A stretch of 64,000 nucleotides of DNA from Triticum aestivum (lineage: Eukaryota > Streptophyta > Magnoliopsida > Poales > Poaceae), in assembly GCF_018294505.1 (NCBI RefSeq), contig NC_057809.1:135692979-135756978 (forward strand). The letters are read 5' to 3'. The stretch's first letter is position 1. Every line of letters starts with the position of its first letter. Both the position numbers and the translations under genes were made by a program. The notes under the pieces were generated by a model that searched no databases, was not told the origin of the DNA, and saw only the letters and a program-made list of their open reading frames with translations. Below, piece after piece: positions 1 to 9,440 of this stretch.

Positions 1-334
1 TGTGGAAGTCAAAAATTTGGAATCGCTTCAGCGAAAAAACTGGCACGCAAAGTGTCATCAAACACGGTCCCTTATTCAGAACTGTGTATGATATGTGAAC
101 ATCATAAATGATTCAGATAGCTTAACCCATGTGTGTTGAGTTTGAACGTTAAAAATTTTGGTTCGAATTTCCCTGGTTACAGTGGTCATCCACGTCATTG
201 CATAATTTGGGTACACAAAGGAGACTAACTTCTTAATCGAGCAAGTTCAGGAATTAAACAGAGCTAGCTGACCTAAAAATTACTCTAACAAATTAAAGAC
301 CGACGCTCTTAATTAAACAAAACAAAGAGTACTA
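1..334. other. Unassigned repeat flank
   Basis: No gene is supported here. The first 100 bases contain short phrases such as 'AACACGGTCCC' and 'GTGTATGATATGTG' that resemble subterminal stretches of Triticeae CACTA elements; that is a weak recognition, not a match. The stretch may belong to the same old element as the tandem array and the 3630-4266 flank. Confidence 0.3.
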
Positions 335-1000
335 CTACGGCTGGTGCTCGTCGATCTCCGCCGCCGCCTCCATGTCCAGCTCACGCCCGACAGTCTCCTG
401 GGGAAGGGGCTCCATGGCATCAATTGCATCATACTCGGCAAGCATCTCGCCATCCACGTCCACCATATCTTTGGAATAGGCCGCCATGAGCTAGGCGTGG
501 GCAGCCGCAATCTGGGCTCTGGCGGGCTCCGTCGTGGCAAGGTATGCCACAGAGGAACGGGCGTCTGCTCGAACTCTCTCGGCGATTGCTAGCTCTTCGG
601 CCGTGGGTTGCAAACTCTTTGTTAGTGGGCGGCCTCCGTTTTGGTAACAGGCAACCAGGGAAGCTTCGTTCGATTTGTGCGGTGACCTCCACGAGCCGGG
701 CATGGACAACCTCGACATGGTAGTGGGCGGCCTCCATCAGGGCTAAGGCCGCCGCTGCGGAACAGACAGCTGCTGTGCCACTCTCGCCAGTTGCTATCCC
801 CTAGGCAGATGCTGCTGCCACTGCCTGAGAAGCAACATCGGCCGTTTGGGCTGCCTTGGCTGCCCAGACGCAGACTGCGGTCACCCTCACGAAGCTTGTT
901 AGCACGCGCCTGGCGGCTGCGGCGGCGCTCTCGCCGGAGTGGGTCGCCGAAGTTGCCCTCACGACGTGGGTCCACGTCCCCATCTTTCACCGGTGACGAA
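335..1000 (-). pseudogene. Decayed Ala-rich reading frame, function unknown
   Basis: A GC-rich coding-like stretch on the minus strand. One frame runs from about 718 to the stop at 335-337 and is broken by a single TAG at 491-493. A second frame covers about 1000-640 and is broken by a TAG at 801-803. The two join only with a frameshift near 640. The downstream part encodes a PTAEELAIAERVRAD-type helix followed by an acidic end (DMVDVDGEML, then DMEAAAEIDE); the upstream part is rich in alanine. Both TAG codons would be CAG if one C-to-T change is reversed. I recognise no domain. The most likely source is an old transposon ORF, given the repeats on either side, but this is inference. Confidence 0.35.
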
Positions 1001-1291
1001 TGAACAGTGAAATGATATTTGGGGAGTGAGCTAGTGTGCTTGACACGCCGGCTGTGGACTGTAGCCGATGCACCTTCTCTTGTAAGCCATAGGCATACTA
1101 TACACCGATGGTGCTCCAAGATATTTTGTGCTGCATCTCACACGGTTGGTGATAATAAACTATGTGCGATCTACTTGATATATCGTCTTGATTTGAATTA
1201 TGTAATGGGGTCACAGCTGCAAAGGATGGTGTTTGAATTGTTAGAACTTTTATCTGCAGCGAACATGCAACTATAGGTGTGTCATCAAAAA
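1001..1291. other. No feature recognised
   Basis: Between the decayed frame and the tandem array I see no gene, no terminal repeats and no clear regulatory motif. Short open frames exist on both strands but none has recognisable protein content. Confidence 0.3.
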
Positions 1292-3629
1292 AATTGGAAT
1301 TATTCAAGTCGTTTGGACATTTTTATATATTAACTTGGTTTTGTAGGCATTTCAGGTGCATAATTCTAATTTCAACTACATGCACATGCTCAAGTGCATA
1401 TAAATGGGTTGAAAAATCAAATATATATATCCTTGGTTGCATGCGTAGGTCCCATGCAAGAAATGGGAATGAATGTCACACACACTGCCACCGTCACTCG
1501 ACCACAAACATTGGGATACCTGGTTTTTAAACTCTAGTAAATCCAAAACTCATTTGAAATTCATGAAACTTGGCATGCTATCATGGAGCGGCATCAACAT
1601 GCCGTGGTAAAAAAATTCCCATTTGGGGCAGGTTTGGGTATAAGCTTCTCACAAACCAGAGCTTCTCACAACAAGCGTGATGGTTTCGGTAGGGAAAGTG
1701 CCACCTTTGGGGACGAAACGATATCTGTTGCCTCTTATTGCTTTCAAAAATTTTCGAGTGTCAACATAGAACAACAGGAGTGTTGTGTTCAATTTTGGAA
1801 TTTTTCGGGGTTCGTTTGGACATTTTTATACATTAACAGGGTTTTCCAGGCATTTTATGCGCATAATTCAAATTTCAACTACATGCACATGCTCCAGTGC
1901 ATATAAACTAGTTGAAAAATCAAATATATGTCCTTGGTTGCATGCTTAAGTCCCATGCAAGAAATGGAAATGAATGTCAGACACCCTTCCACCGTCACTC
2001 GGCCGCAAACATTGAGATACCTGGTTTTTAAATTCTACTAAATCCAAAACTCGTTTGAAATTCATGAAACTTGGCATGCTATCATGGAGCGGTTTCAACA
2101 TGCCGTGGTAAAAAAATTGTCCCATTTGGGGCTGGTTTGGGTATAAGCCTCTCACAAACCAGAGCTTCTCACAACAAGCGTGATGGTTTCAGTAGGGAAC
2201 GTGCTACCTTTGGGGACGAAGCGATATCCGTTGCCACTTATTGCTTTCAAAAAAATTCGAGTGTCAACATAGAACAACAGGAGTGTTGTGTTCAATTTTG
2301 GAATATTTCAGGGTTCGTTTGGACATTTTTATACATTAACTGGGTTTTCCAGGCATTTTATGCGCATAATTCAAATTTGAACTACATGCACATGCTCTAG
2401 TGCATATAAACTGGTTGAAGAATCAAATATCTGTCCTTGGTTGCATGCTTAGGTCCCATGCAAGAAATGGAAATGAATGTCAGACACCCTTCCACCGTCA
2501 CTCGGCCGCAAACATTGAGATACCTGGTTTTTAAATTCTACTAAATCCAAAACTCGTTTGAAATTCATGAAACTTGGCATGCTATCATGGAGCGGCATCA
2601 AAATGATGTGGTAAATTTTTTGTCCCATTTGGGGCAGGTTTGGGTATAAGCTTCTCACAAACCAGAGCTTCTCACAACAAGCGTGATGGTTTCGGTAGGG
2701 AATGTGCCACCTTTGCAGACGAAACGATATCCGTTGCCTCTTATTGCTTTCAAAATTTTTAGAGTGTCAACCATAGAACAGCAGGAGTGTTGTGTTCAAT
2801 TTTGGATTTTTCAGGGTTCGTTTGGACATTTTTATACATTAACTGGGTTTTTAGGCATTTTATGCGCATAATTCAAATTTGAACTACATGCACATGCTCC
2901 AGTGCATATAAACTGGTTGAAAAATCAAATATGTGTCCTTGGTTGCATGCTTAGGTCCCATGTAAGAAATGAGAATGAATTTCAAACACCCTGCCACCGT
3001 CACTCAGCCGCAAACATTGAGATACCTGGTTTTTAAATTCTAGTAAATCCAAAACTCATCTGAAATTCATGAAACTTGGCATGCTATCATGGAGCGGCAT
3101 CAACATTCCATCGTAATTTTTTTGTCCCATTTGAGGCAGGTTTGGGTATAAGCTTCTGACAAACCAGAGCTTCTCACAACAAGCGTGATGGTTTCGGTAG
3201 GGAACGTGCCACCTTTGGGGACGAAACGATATCCGTTGCCTCTTATTTCTTTCAAAAAAAATCGAGTGTCAACATAGAACAACAAGAGTGTTGTGTTCAA
3301 TTTTGGAATTTTTTGGGGTTCGTTTGGACATTTTTATACATTTACTGGGTTTTCCAGGCATTTTATGTGCATAATAAAATTTGAACTACATGCACATTCT
3401 CCAGTGCATATAAACTGGTTGAAAAATCAAATATGTGTCCTTGGGTGCATGCTTAGGTCCCATGCAAGAAATGAGAATGAATTTCAAACACCCTGCCACC
3501 GTCACTCGGCCGCAAAAATTGAGATACCTGGTTTTTAAATTCTAGTAAATCCAAAACTCATTTGAAATTCATGAAACTTGGCATGCTATCATGGAGCGGC
3601 ATTAACATGCCATGGTAAATTTTTTGTCA
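1292..3629. repeat. 502-bp tandem repeat array, about 4.7 copies
   Basis: The marker phrase 'CATGAAACTTGGCATGCTAT' occurs at 1562, 2063, 2566, 3068 and 3570, giving periods of 501, 503, 502 and 502. The first copy lacks its left part and the last stops at about 3629. Each unit also contains 'TTGTGTTCAATTTTGG' and 'GATACCTGGTTTTTAAA'. Copies differ by scattered substitutions and short A/T-run length changes. Open frames recur in each copy on both strands, but simply because the DNA repeats. Such arrays are common inside large Triticeae CACTA elements, and the flanks fit that. Confidence 0.85.
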
Positions 3630-4266
3630 GCTTCCCCAGGTTTAATTCGATTTTTAAATATAAAACACTCATCGCAAACGTTTTACTTAGAACACCCGTA
3701 TGCAAACCGACAGCTTCCCCATAAGGGAAAATGTGCCGAGTAGGATTTGTGCAGCTCTTGATCGCAAATGTTTTAGATAGAACTACCATATGCAAAGTGA
3801 GAGCAGCGCATGATTTGTGCATCCCTTCAACACAAACGGTTGTTTTGGATGACCCGTGTGCAACCACGTACAAACAATTTGGTAAGATTTGCATCTGTTA
3901 TATTGGGTAGTTTGCCATTTGTCAAACTGGAAAGATTTATATTTGTTCGTCTAGTAACGTTGCCATTTGTCAATCCTTGTAACACTTCGATTTCTCAAAA
4001 TATGCAGCTAGAAATCATTAGCACTATCTAATTTTTGCAACTAAAATTCAGTAATTAATCATAGATTTCATTCATAGATTAAGCAGTCGTTCTTAATTTA
4101 TACAAACAGTTCAACTCGACAGCTGAACCGACCAAACTTCTCCCCAATTGTTGCCAACCACGTACTGAAATAGCTGCCGACAGTGGGGTGGCGGCCACGA
4201 CGACCACCTCCCGCCTTCGGGCCGCGGCGGCGGGGCAGGAGATGGCCCTGGCTTTCGATGGTGGTG
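3630..4266. other. Remnant of an older element, perhaps CACTA-type
   Basis: AT-rich non-coding DNA with repeated short phrases ('ATCGCAAACGTTTTA', 'ATCGCAAATGTTTTAGATAG', 'CACAAACGGTTGTTTTGGAT') that look like degenerate subterminal repeats of a class II element. The last 120 bases turn GC-rich and end in 'TGGTG' directly before the TGTAGG terminus of the Sirevirus LTR, so TGGTG (4262-4266) could be one arm of that retroelement's target duplication. The other arm is not in view. Confidence 0.35.
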
Positions 4267-4282
4267 TGTAGGATCAAAAGTA
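4267..4282 (-). mobile_element. Outer 16 bp of a Sirevirus-like Copia 3' LTR
   Basis: The bases TGTAGGATCAAAAGTA form the outer end of a minus-strand LTR. The rest of the LTR resumes at 44451 with the duplicated GTA and 'TGTCTAGAGG'. Joining the two parts gives a plausible continuous LTR starting TG and ending CA (46032). The CACTA element therefore landed 16 bp inside the LTR edge. Confidence 0.75.
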
Positions 4283-4302
4283 CACTACTAGGAAAAGGCC
4301 TA
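4283..4302. repeat. CACTA left terminal inverted repeat
   Basis: CACTACTAGGAAAAGG matches the right end perfectly over 16 bp, followed by CCTA here against GCTA on the other end. The terminus is immediately preceded by the GTA target duplication at 4280-4282. Confidence 0.95.
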
Positions 4303-4645
4303 CTAATGGCGCACTAGTTTTGCCTACTAATGGCGCATCACTGGTGCGCCATTAGTATCACGCCACTAGTATTTATCACTAATGGCGCACCACTGGTGCG
4401 CCATTAGTATCTGGTATACTAATGGCGCACCACCCAGTGCGCCATTAGTATAGAACACCATGCGCCATTAGTATGCCTCCCAGGGGCCATATTTAACCAT
4501 GTGCTTTGGCACACTAATGGCGCACTGTGGGTGGATGCGCCATTAGTATACTTGGCATACTAATGGTGCACTGTTTGGTGATGCGCCATTAGTATACTTT
4601 GGCATTCTAATGGCGCACTCTGTAGTGACGCGCCATTAGTATGAA
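4303..4645. repeat. CACTA left subterminal repeat cluster
   Basis: About ten alternating direct and inverted copies of ACTAATGGCGCAC / GTGCGCCATTAGT, often paired as short hairpins with 5-10 bp loops. In En/Spm elements, short subterminal repeats of this kind are the binding sites of the TnpA protein; by analogy this is the probable binding platform for the product of the 5399-8991 gene. Some copies carry G-to-A or C-to-T changes. Confidence 0.85.
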
Positions 4646-4889
4646 TATTAGGTTTTATTTTTTTTACTTTTCTGATTTTTGCACAGGTTACAAAATATAT
4701 TATTTGACAGAATATAGACAGTAGCACACAGCAACAACAGATTCATCGAATACAATAGAAGATTAGTCTCTGAATACAATTCATCATATTAGTCTCCGAA
4801 TTCAAAAGACCGAACAAAGATAAAACATTACAAGTCTCGAGACCGCGAGTATCGAGTTTGTCTTCACATTACAAGTCGATATCGATCAT
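4646..4889. other. 3' untranslated region of the left CACTA genes (inferred)
   Basis: AT-rich sequence between the subterminal repeats and the stop codon of the small ORF. No gene or repeat is seen. Since the genes here read leftward, this would be their 3' UTR and polyadenylation region. Confidence 0.35.
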
Positions 4890-5144
4890 CTAAACTACCA
4901 TCACATAGAAGAGAGCTGCGGTCATCACGATGAGCATCATCACGATGAAACTGGTCTTCATCCGGTTCCTCCAACGCTCCCTCCTCTCTCCCGCTAGATA
5001 GCGGGCGTATCTAGATTCCGCCTCCGCCCTAGTGGTGTACCCTTTGTAACTGTTACCGCTGAAACGGTGAACCTGTCTCCGACACTCCTCCCAGACGTCG
5101 TAGACTCCGGGAACCTTACCCTTGTACACGACATACAACGGCAT
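4890..5144 (-). CDS. 84-aa protein: RNase H1 N-terminal-like domain plus membrane tail
   Basis: Starting at the ATG at 5142-5144, the protein has 84 residues. Residues 3-50 match the RNase H1 N-terminal (viroplasmin-like, PF01693-type) fold signature: YVVYKGKVPGVY (4-15), W18, C21, V25, then FSGNSYKGY (28-36) and an A-E-A-E helix. In known proteins this domain binds RNA/DNA hybrids or double-stranded RNA. A basic stretch (R54-K63) leads into a hydrophobic run at 65-84 ending VMVV, a probable tail anchor. No RNase H catalytic domain follows. An upstream in-frame extension of 34 hydrophobic residues exists, but 'TTGTGCATAG' just before the ATG looks like a splice acceptor, so I favour the ATG. 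It lies 254 bp downstream of the TnpA-like stop, on the same strand, and could be its own gene or an alternative last exon. Confidence 0.65.
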   Translation of the reverse strand: MPLYVVYKGKVPGVYDVWEECRRQVHRFSGNSYKGYTTRAEAESRYARYLAGERRERWRNRMKTSFIVMMLIVMTAALFYVMVV

Positions 5145-5398
5145 CTCTATGCACAATCCAAACAACAGACAATACATACATAAGCAATATATAAGTATGC
5201 AACAAAAGGATCGGAAGAGAAAAGCAAGACATGACATTAATAGCATGATTCATGGTCCTACTAATAAATAGCATCGATTACATCTAAGTTGAACGACTGT
5301 CCAAACCAAAGAGACATACAAGTTCATTAAAGTTTAATTACAACATGAGCCAATCAATGTTTCAGAACTACACATAGCATCACTACTGTCGACTCGAC

Positions 5399-5957
5399 TC
5401 ATGGGACCGGAGCATGGATGAAGCCGCTGTCTGTCGTGATGGACATGAAATCACGGGTGATGTCAGCCTGCATTTGTAGCGTTCCGTCTATCTCCCTGTT
5501 GGACGGTTGATATTTGAGGTAGAACTACCCCGAGGTATGAAGGACATCTTGATGGATGATGTCCGCAAACTCCAACTGGATGCAAAAGAATTCTTGTCTG
5601 ACGTCCGTGTCCTGGATTGCCGACAAGCTCGCGGCCCAATCTTGGAGATTATTTGGTAGCAGAAGGTGATGATGGTCCCATACGATCGCCCGCATGTGAT
5701 GGAGGGCGTAGTAGGAATCCTTCTGGCCGCCAGGCGGCTGCTTGACGCAGCAGAACATCATATTGTGGGTGAACACGTGCTTGCCGTACTTACGAACTGC
5801 CCTGGTGAAGGTGCCTCCAGATTTGGCGTAGCCGGGGAGAACATCATCAAGAACTTTATTGATATTTGTGTAGTCTATCTTGGAGTTACGGTTCGGGTCG
5901 AAATACGTGGCCATGGAATATTTCGGGCTTAAGAGGATGAGTGTGCAATGTGTGTCA
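5399..5957 (-). pseudogene. Exon 4: C48 (Ulp1)-like peptidase half-domain, Cys replaced by Ser
   Basis: The exon starts at the acceptor GTGCAG|T. In the predicted 1112-aa protein the order is H930 (in DTHCTLILL), D947 (in YFDP), Q1000 (in VKQPPGG) and then D1007-S1008-YYALHHMR. This matches the His-Asp-Gln-Cys order and local context of C48 peptidases (H-x-L, x-DP, Q-x-P-x-G, D-C-x-Y-x-x-x-x-M), except that serine stands where the catalytic cysteine belongs. The fold may persist as a protein-interaction module without thiol protease activity. A TAG at 5525-5527 removes the last 41 codons, which stay open to the stop at 5399-5401. Confidence 0.6.
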
Positions 5958-8070
5958 CTGCACAGAACACGGAATGTTAGAAAAAAAAGAATGATCGAAA
6001 TCTAAGAAATCATATGTTACGGGGCGGTTAAGGGATGACTTACTCAGGAAAGTAAGCCACAAGGAAGTTATCCTTATCTGGGTTTGCCAGAATGACGCCT
6101 TCGAGGTGTGAACTCGCGACTTGGCGGTCCCCAGCGCTGCTCAAGAGCTTCGCACACATGTAGAAGGGGTCGAAGATCATGATGTTCGGGGTCTTGTCTC
6201 TAATGATGCGCATCTCCATACTCAGCGAAAACAGCCGAACGAAGGTGTAGTGCAGCGGATGAAGGTTAAACATAGCAAAGATGTCATCAAACCACAGGAC
6301 GATCGTACCCCCGATGTCGCCATCCACAAAGCCCTTGCCCTCTGGCACCTTGGCCACGAAAACCGGGTATGCCACATCATTCTCTCTTAGACACCGCTTC
6401 TCCAAAGAAAGAACACTGTCGTGCAGACTCCGCATAGCACCGGTTGCAGCATTGAGCATATTTGTCGGTAGCATCGCCCTACCCGCCACATGCACCCTCC
6501 TCGAGATATCCTTAGGTGAAGGTGGCCCGTCCTGAGCACGGATCGTACTCGGTGCTAGCTGGCTCGCACCGGCGCCCTTTTTAGTCTGCCGTTTCCGGCT
6601 CTTCTTCTTGATCTGTTGTAATGGGACTGAGTTCTGCTCAAAGACCGCCTTCTTGAGCGTGTTGGGGCTGATAATATTTCGCACCTCAGCTATCTGAGGC
6701 TCAGTGAAGGCGGCAGCTGGAGGCGTTTCCTGAGAACTGAACGCCAGACGATGCCTGTTGCAACTGGGTTTCTCCGATGTACCAGCTAGATCGTGGTCGT
6801 CTTGGTTGGGTTCTTGAGAAGGAGGCCCGCAGAACTCGTCATCGTACCCATGTTCGGCAAAGTACTTATCGACGTTGGTAAATGTACCGTTGTCGTCGTC
6901 GTTCGGATCTTGTGCCATAAGCATGTCCGGATCCTGTGCCATAGGGATGTCCGGCATGTCCGGTAGCGTTGCGGCATTCTTGCCATGGCTTGGCGCCGAC
7001 ACATCTGGCGGTCTTGTCTGTGGGGTGGTGTCCCCCGCCCCCAAACGAATCTGGCTCTTCGGCCAAAGCATAGGCCAACTTACGCAGGCGCTGAGGGTCA
7101 TCGCATCTTCTTCATCGGCCCTAGCGGGTCGAATCGGAGGTAACAGCTCGTCACAGCCTGGCAGCACCCGAACCACTTCAACCCTATATATTGTGGGTGG
7201 CATCGGATTATCGTGGAACACGGGGTTGCCCGGTTGAACGATTCTGCCCTTGGCAACATCGACCAAATCGCCGCCCACGAAGTGTAGGAGAGTGCAAGGA
7301 ACGTCGGCGGCGCCCTGCGAAAACATGTAGGGCATCAGGTATGCCCAGTCAAAGGCAAGGAGATGAAGTCATCGGCCAAGAGGCTTAGTTACCGTGATGC
7401 CGTCGAGCTCGGCTAATGTCGAGGCACCGCCAACGGCGGGCGTGCAACTGACGGAGGGGGCGCTTGCTGGCGAGGTGCCGACCGACGTACACCCGGGTGC
7501 ATTAAGCTCCAATGCCCGTGCCAGCGCCGGAGACACGAATACCGCCTCCGCCGGAGACACCAATGGCGCCGCCTGCGCGCTGTGCGAGTTGCTGGCCGTG
7601 AAGCTGGGAACCGGGGGAGGCCCCTGTTGGCCGCCCACAATCCACGTCGTCAGCCCATGAATCAACATATGCACCATGGCGTTGAGCTTCGTTCCCAGTT
7701 GTTGTTCCACTTGCTCTTGGACAAGCTCCGGAATCCGCGCCACTTGTGCCTTGAGTGCTTCAACCTCGCGTGACTGTCTTTCCGAGCTGGTCTTTTTCTC
7801 CTTTCGCCCACCAGCGGTATAGTATGACGACCATTTTGTGGACAAGCCTTTGCCGGCCACACGACCAGCTGACGTCGGCTTATTGAGCTTATCCCCATTT
7901 TTCATTACGTTCAACGCCCTATTCAAAGGGGTGTCGAAAGGGGAGCTCTGAGACGACCCCGCGCTACTGCTTTCTTTGTCCTGCGGAAGGAACACGAACC
8001 ATTTAGAAATATTGGGGATTAATTAGAATGCAACCATATGGAGCTAATTACGCGGGGGTGTATTCCTTAC

Positions 8071-8745
8071 CAGAACAAGCTCAAGCTCCTTGGTCTTCGG
8101 ATCCGTGGTAAGCTCCTTTGTTACCGGGTCCTCCTTGTACCGGGTCCTGAGAAAGTTCCTGGTCTGCTTGTCACTGTATTTCTCGAAGCGGGGCGGTAGG
8201 CCTTGCTCGGCACGCTCCGCGTCCTCCTTGTCCCATATAGGCTCCGCCACTCTGTAACCGCCGGGACCGAGTTGGTGGACCCCTAAGTTCAACTGCCGCA
8301 TTTCTTTCCCCCACTGACTTGATTCGGAGGTTGCGGGGCTCTCGCACTTGATCTTGAACTCCTTGTAGTCATCTTCGCTCATCAAAGGATATTTCACCTT
8401 GATCTTTTCATAACTATCACCTTTATCAATCATTGCCTTCACCGTGCTTCTCCAAGTAGACAGGGCCGTGCTCATCTTCGTGAGGGCGGCATTGTTCACT
8501 TTATTCCCTGAGAGGCATGTGTTTGCAAACTCAGCGGGGAACTTGTATCGTTCGTGCAGCTTCGTGAAGAGTAGGCTGCGCAAATTCCCTCGGTCCTTAT
8601 GCCTTAGGTTCTCGGTGTTGATCGAGATGGTGCTCCGAAGAATGCACCCAAGCTGAACCGAGTACCCCTTGACTACTTGTTTGGGCGTCGTCGGTTGCCC
8701 GTCGGAGTTCACTTCAGTAAATTCCTCCTTGACGGTGCCGAGCAC
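8071..8745 (-). CDS. Exon 1 portion: Transposase_24-like domain
   Basis: This is the longest uninterrupted part of exon 1, ending at the donor CTG|GTAAGG at 8071/8070. It encodes KQVVKGYSVQLGC, then LRSLLFTKLHERYKFP, TWRSTVKAMI and, near its end, QLNLGVHQLGPGGY. The W-R-x-x-V-K helix followed about 60 residues later by L-N-x-x-x-H-x-L-G-x-x-G-Y is the pattern I associate with the plant Ptta/En/Spm (Transposase_24) family, which is found in the DNA-binding partner protein of CACTA elements. It depends on the upstream ATG at 8991, from which it is cut off by the TAA at 8917-8919 in this copy; an internal start would be needed to express it. Confidence 0.6.
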
Positions 8746-9039
8746 GCTCAGGCGCCGGTCCTTCCGTTGCCTCTTCGGTTGGCTGCCATCTGTGCATGCG
8801 CCACCATCATCAGTGGTGGCATCCTCGGCGGCGCCATCAGTGGTGTCATCCCCGACGCCAGTAGTGGTTGTGTAGTCAGTTTCGGTGTCTTCCGCAGTGT
8901 CCTCATAGCGGTGAGGTTATTCCTCCAACTCCTGGGACAGCTCCCAGAATGGCTTGCCGCCCAAACCGCCGGCCTCATCATTGTGGGCCATGTTTCGCTC
9001 TAAATAGGAAAAAAATTTGGTCAAAAAGTTGGTTATTGT

Positions 9040-9260
9040 CAAGGAACAAGATCATGGTCTCATCATTTAGGGTTTGTCGACACCGAGGCATCCTAAAAGC
9101 TAAGCTTTTATCATTTAGCGTTTGTCGACGCCGAGGCACCCTAAAAGCCTAAGCGTACTAATCACTTGTCTCTATTGCCACCTATGTTGGGTTTATCATC
9201 TAGGGTTTATCGATGCTAAGGAGAATTCTAAGTTGGGCCTAATCACTTGGCTCTATTGCC
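9040..9260. repeat. Short tandem repeat upstream of the TnpA-like gene
   Basis: Three diverged copies of a unit containing 'TCATTTAGGGTTTGTCGAC' then 'CGAGGCATCCTAAAAG' (about 9058, 9111 and 9196). The last two also share 'AATCACTTG', 'CTCTATTGCCACCTATG'. Lying 50-270 bp upstream of the start codon at 8991, it occupies the position of a promoter or 5' UTR, but no TATA box is evident. Confidence 0.5.
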
Positions 9261-9348
9261 ACCTATGGTTTAATGCAGCAAGAATGGCGGGGCAGTTCAT
9301 CCTACTTAACTAAGTACTAAGATACCCCGGCCCATGCATTAGTCGCAA

Positions 9349-9440
9349 GTACCCCATATGTCCTATTTTTAGCAAAGTCATGCTAAAATTCACGGAAAAT
9401 TTCTGCATGACCTTTGCTAAAAATAGGACATATGGAGTAC
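9349..9440. repeat. Near-perfect inverted repeat with 35-36 bp arms
   Basis: The left arm (9349-9383) and right arm (9405-9440) are reverse complements apart from one extra base and one mismatch; the loop is 21 nt. The arm core is CATATGTCCTATTTTTAGC. Related text ('CCTAAAAATAGGACC') appears at 43537-43551 upstream of TNP2, so the motif may be shared between the two CACTA gene leaders. Confidence 0.8.

Larger units (their letters stand above)
5399..8991 (-). pseudogene. CACTA TnpA-like gene, four exons, C48-like C-terminus, two nonsense codons
   Basis: Predicted exons on the minus strand: 8991-8071, 7980-7393, 7314-6044 and 5957-5399, with GT donors (GTAAGG, GTAACT, GTAAGT) and CAG acceptors. 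They sum to 3339 nt, exactly 1113 codons, and the frame is kept across every junction. Start is the ATG at 8989-8991. Residues about 85-307 resemble the plant Ptta/En/Spm transposase family (Transposase_24). Exon 2 carries a basic coiled-coil-like helix (SERQSREVEALKAQVARI) and a Pro/Ala-rich linker. Exon 3 is a TE-associated region of unknown fold. Exon 4 resembles the C-terminal half of a Ulp1/C48 peptidase. Two stops interrupt it: TAA at codon 25 (8917-8919) and TAG at codon 1071 (5525-5527); each is one C-to-T change from CAA or CAG. Likely role: subterminal repeat binding. This copy should make no full-length protein. Confidence 0.75.

Noticed and set aside
1292..3629. 502-bp array as centromeric satellite
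   Set aside because: Fewer than five copies and flanked by transposon debris; no resemblance to known grass centromere repeats that I can recognise.
4303..4645. Regular short palindromic repeats resembling a CRISPR array
   Set aside because: Spacing is irregular, orientation alternates, and the motif is the known subterminal type of CACTA ends in a plant genome.
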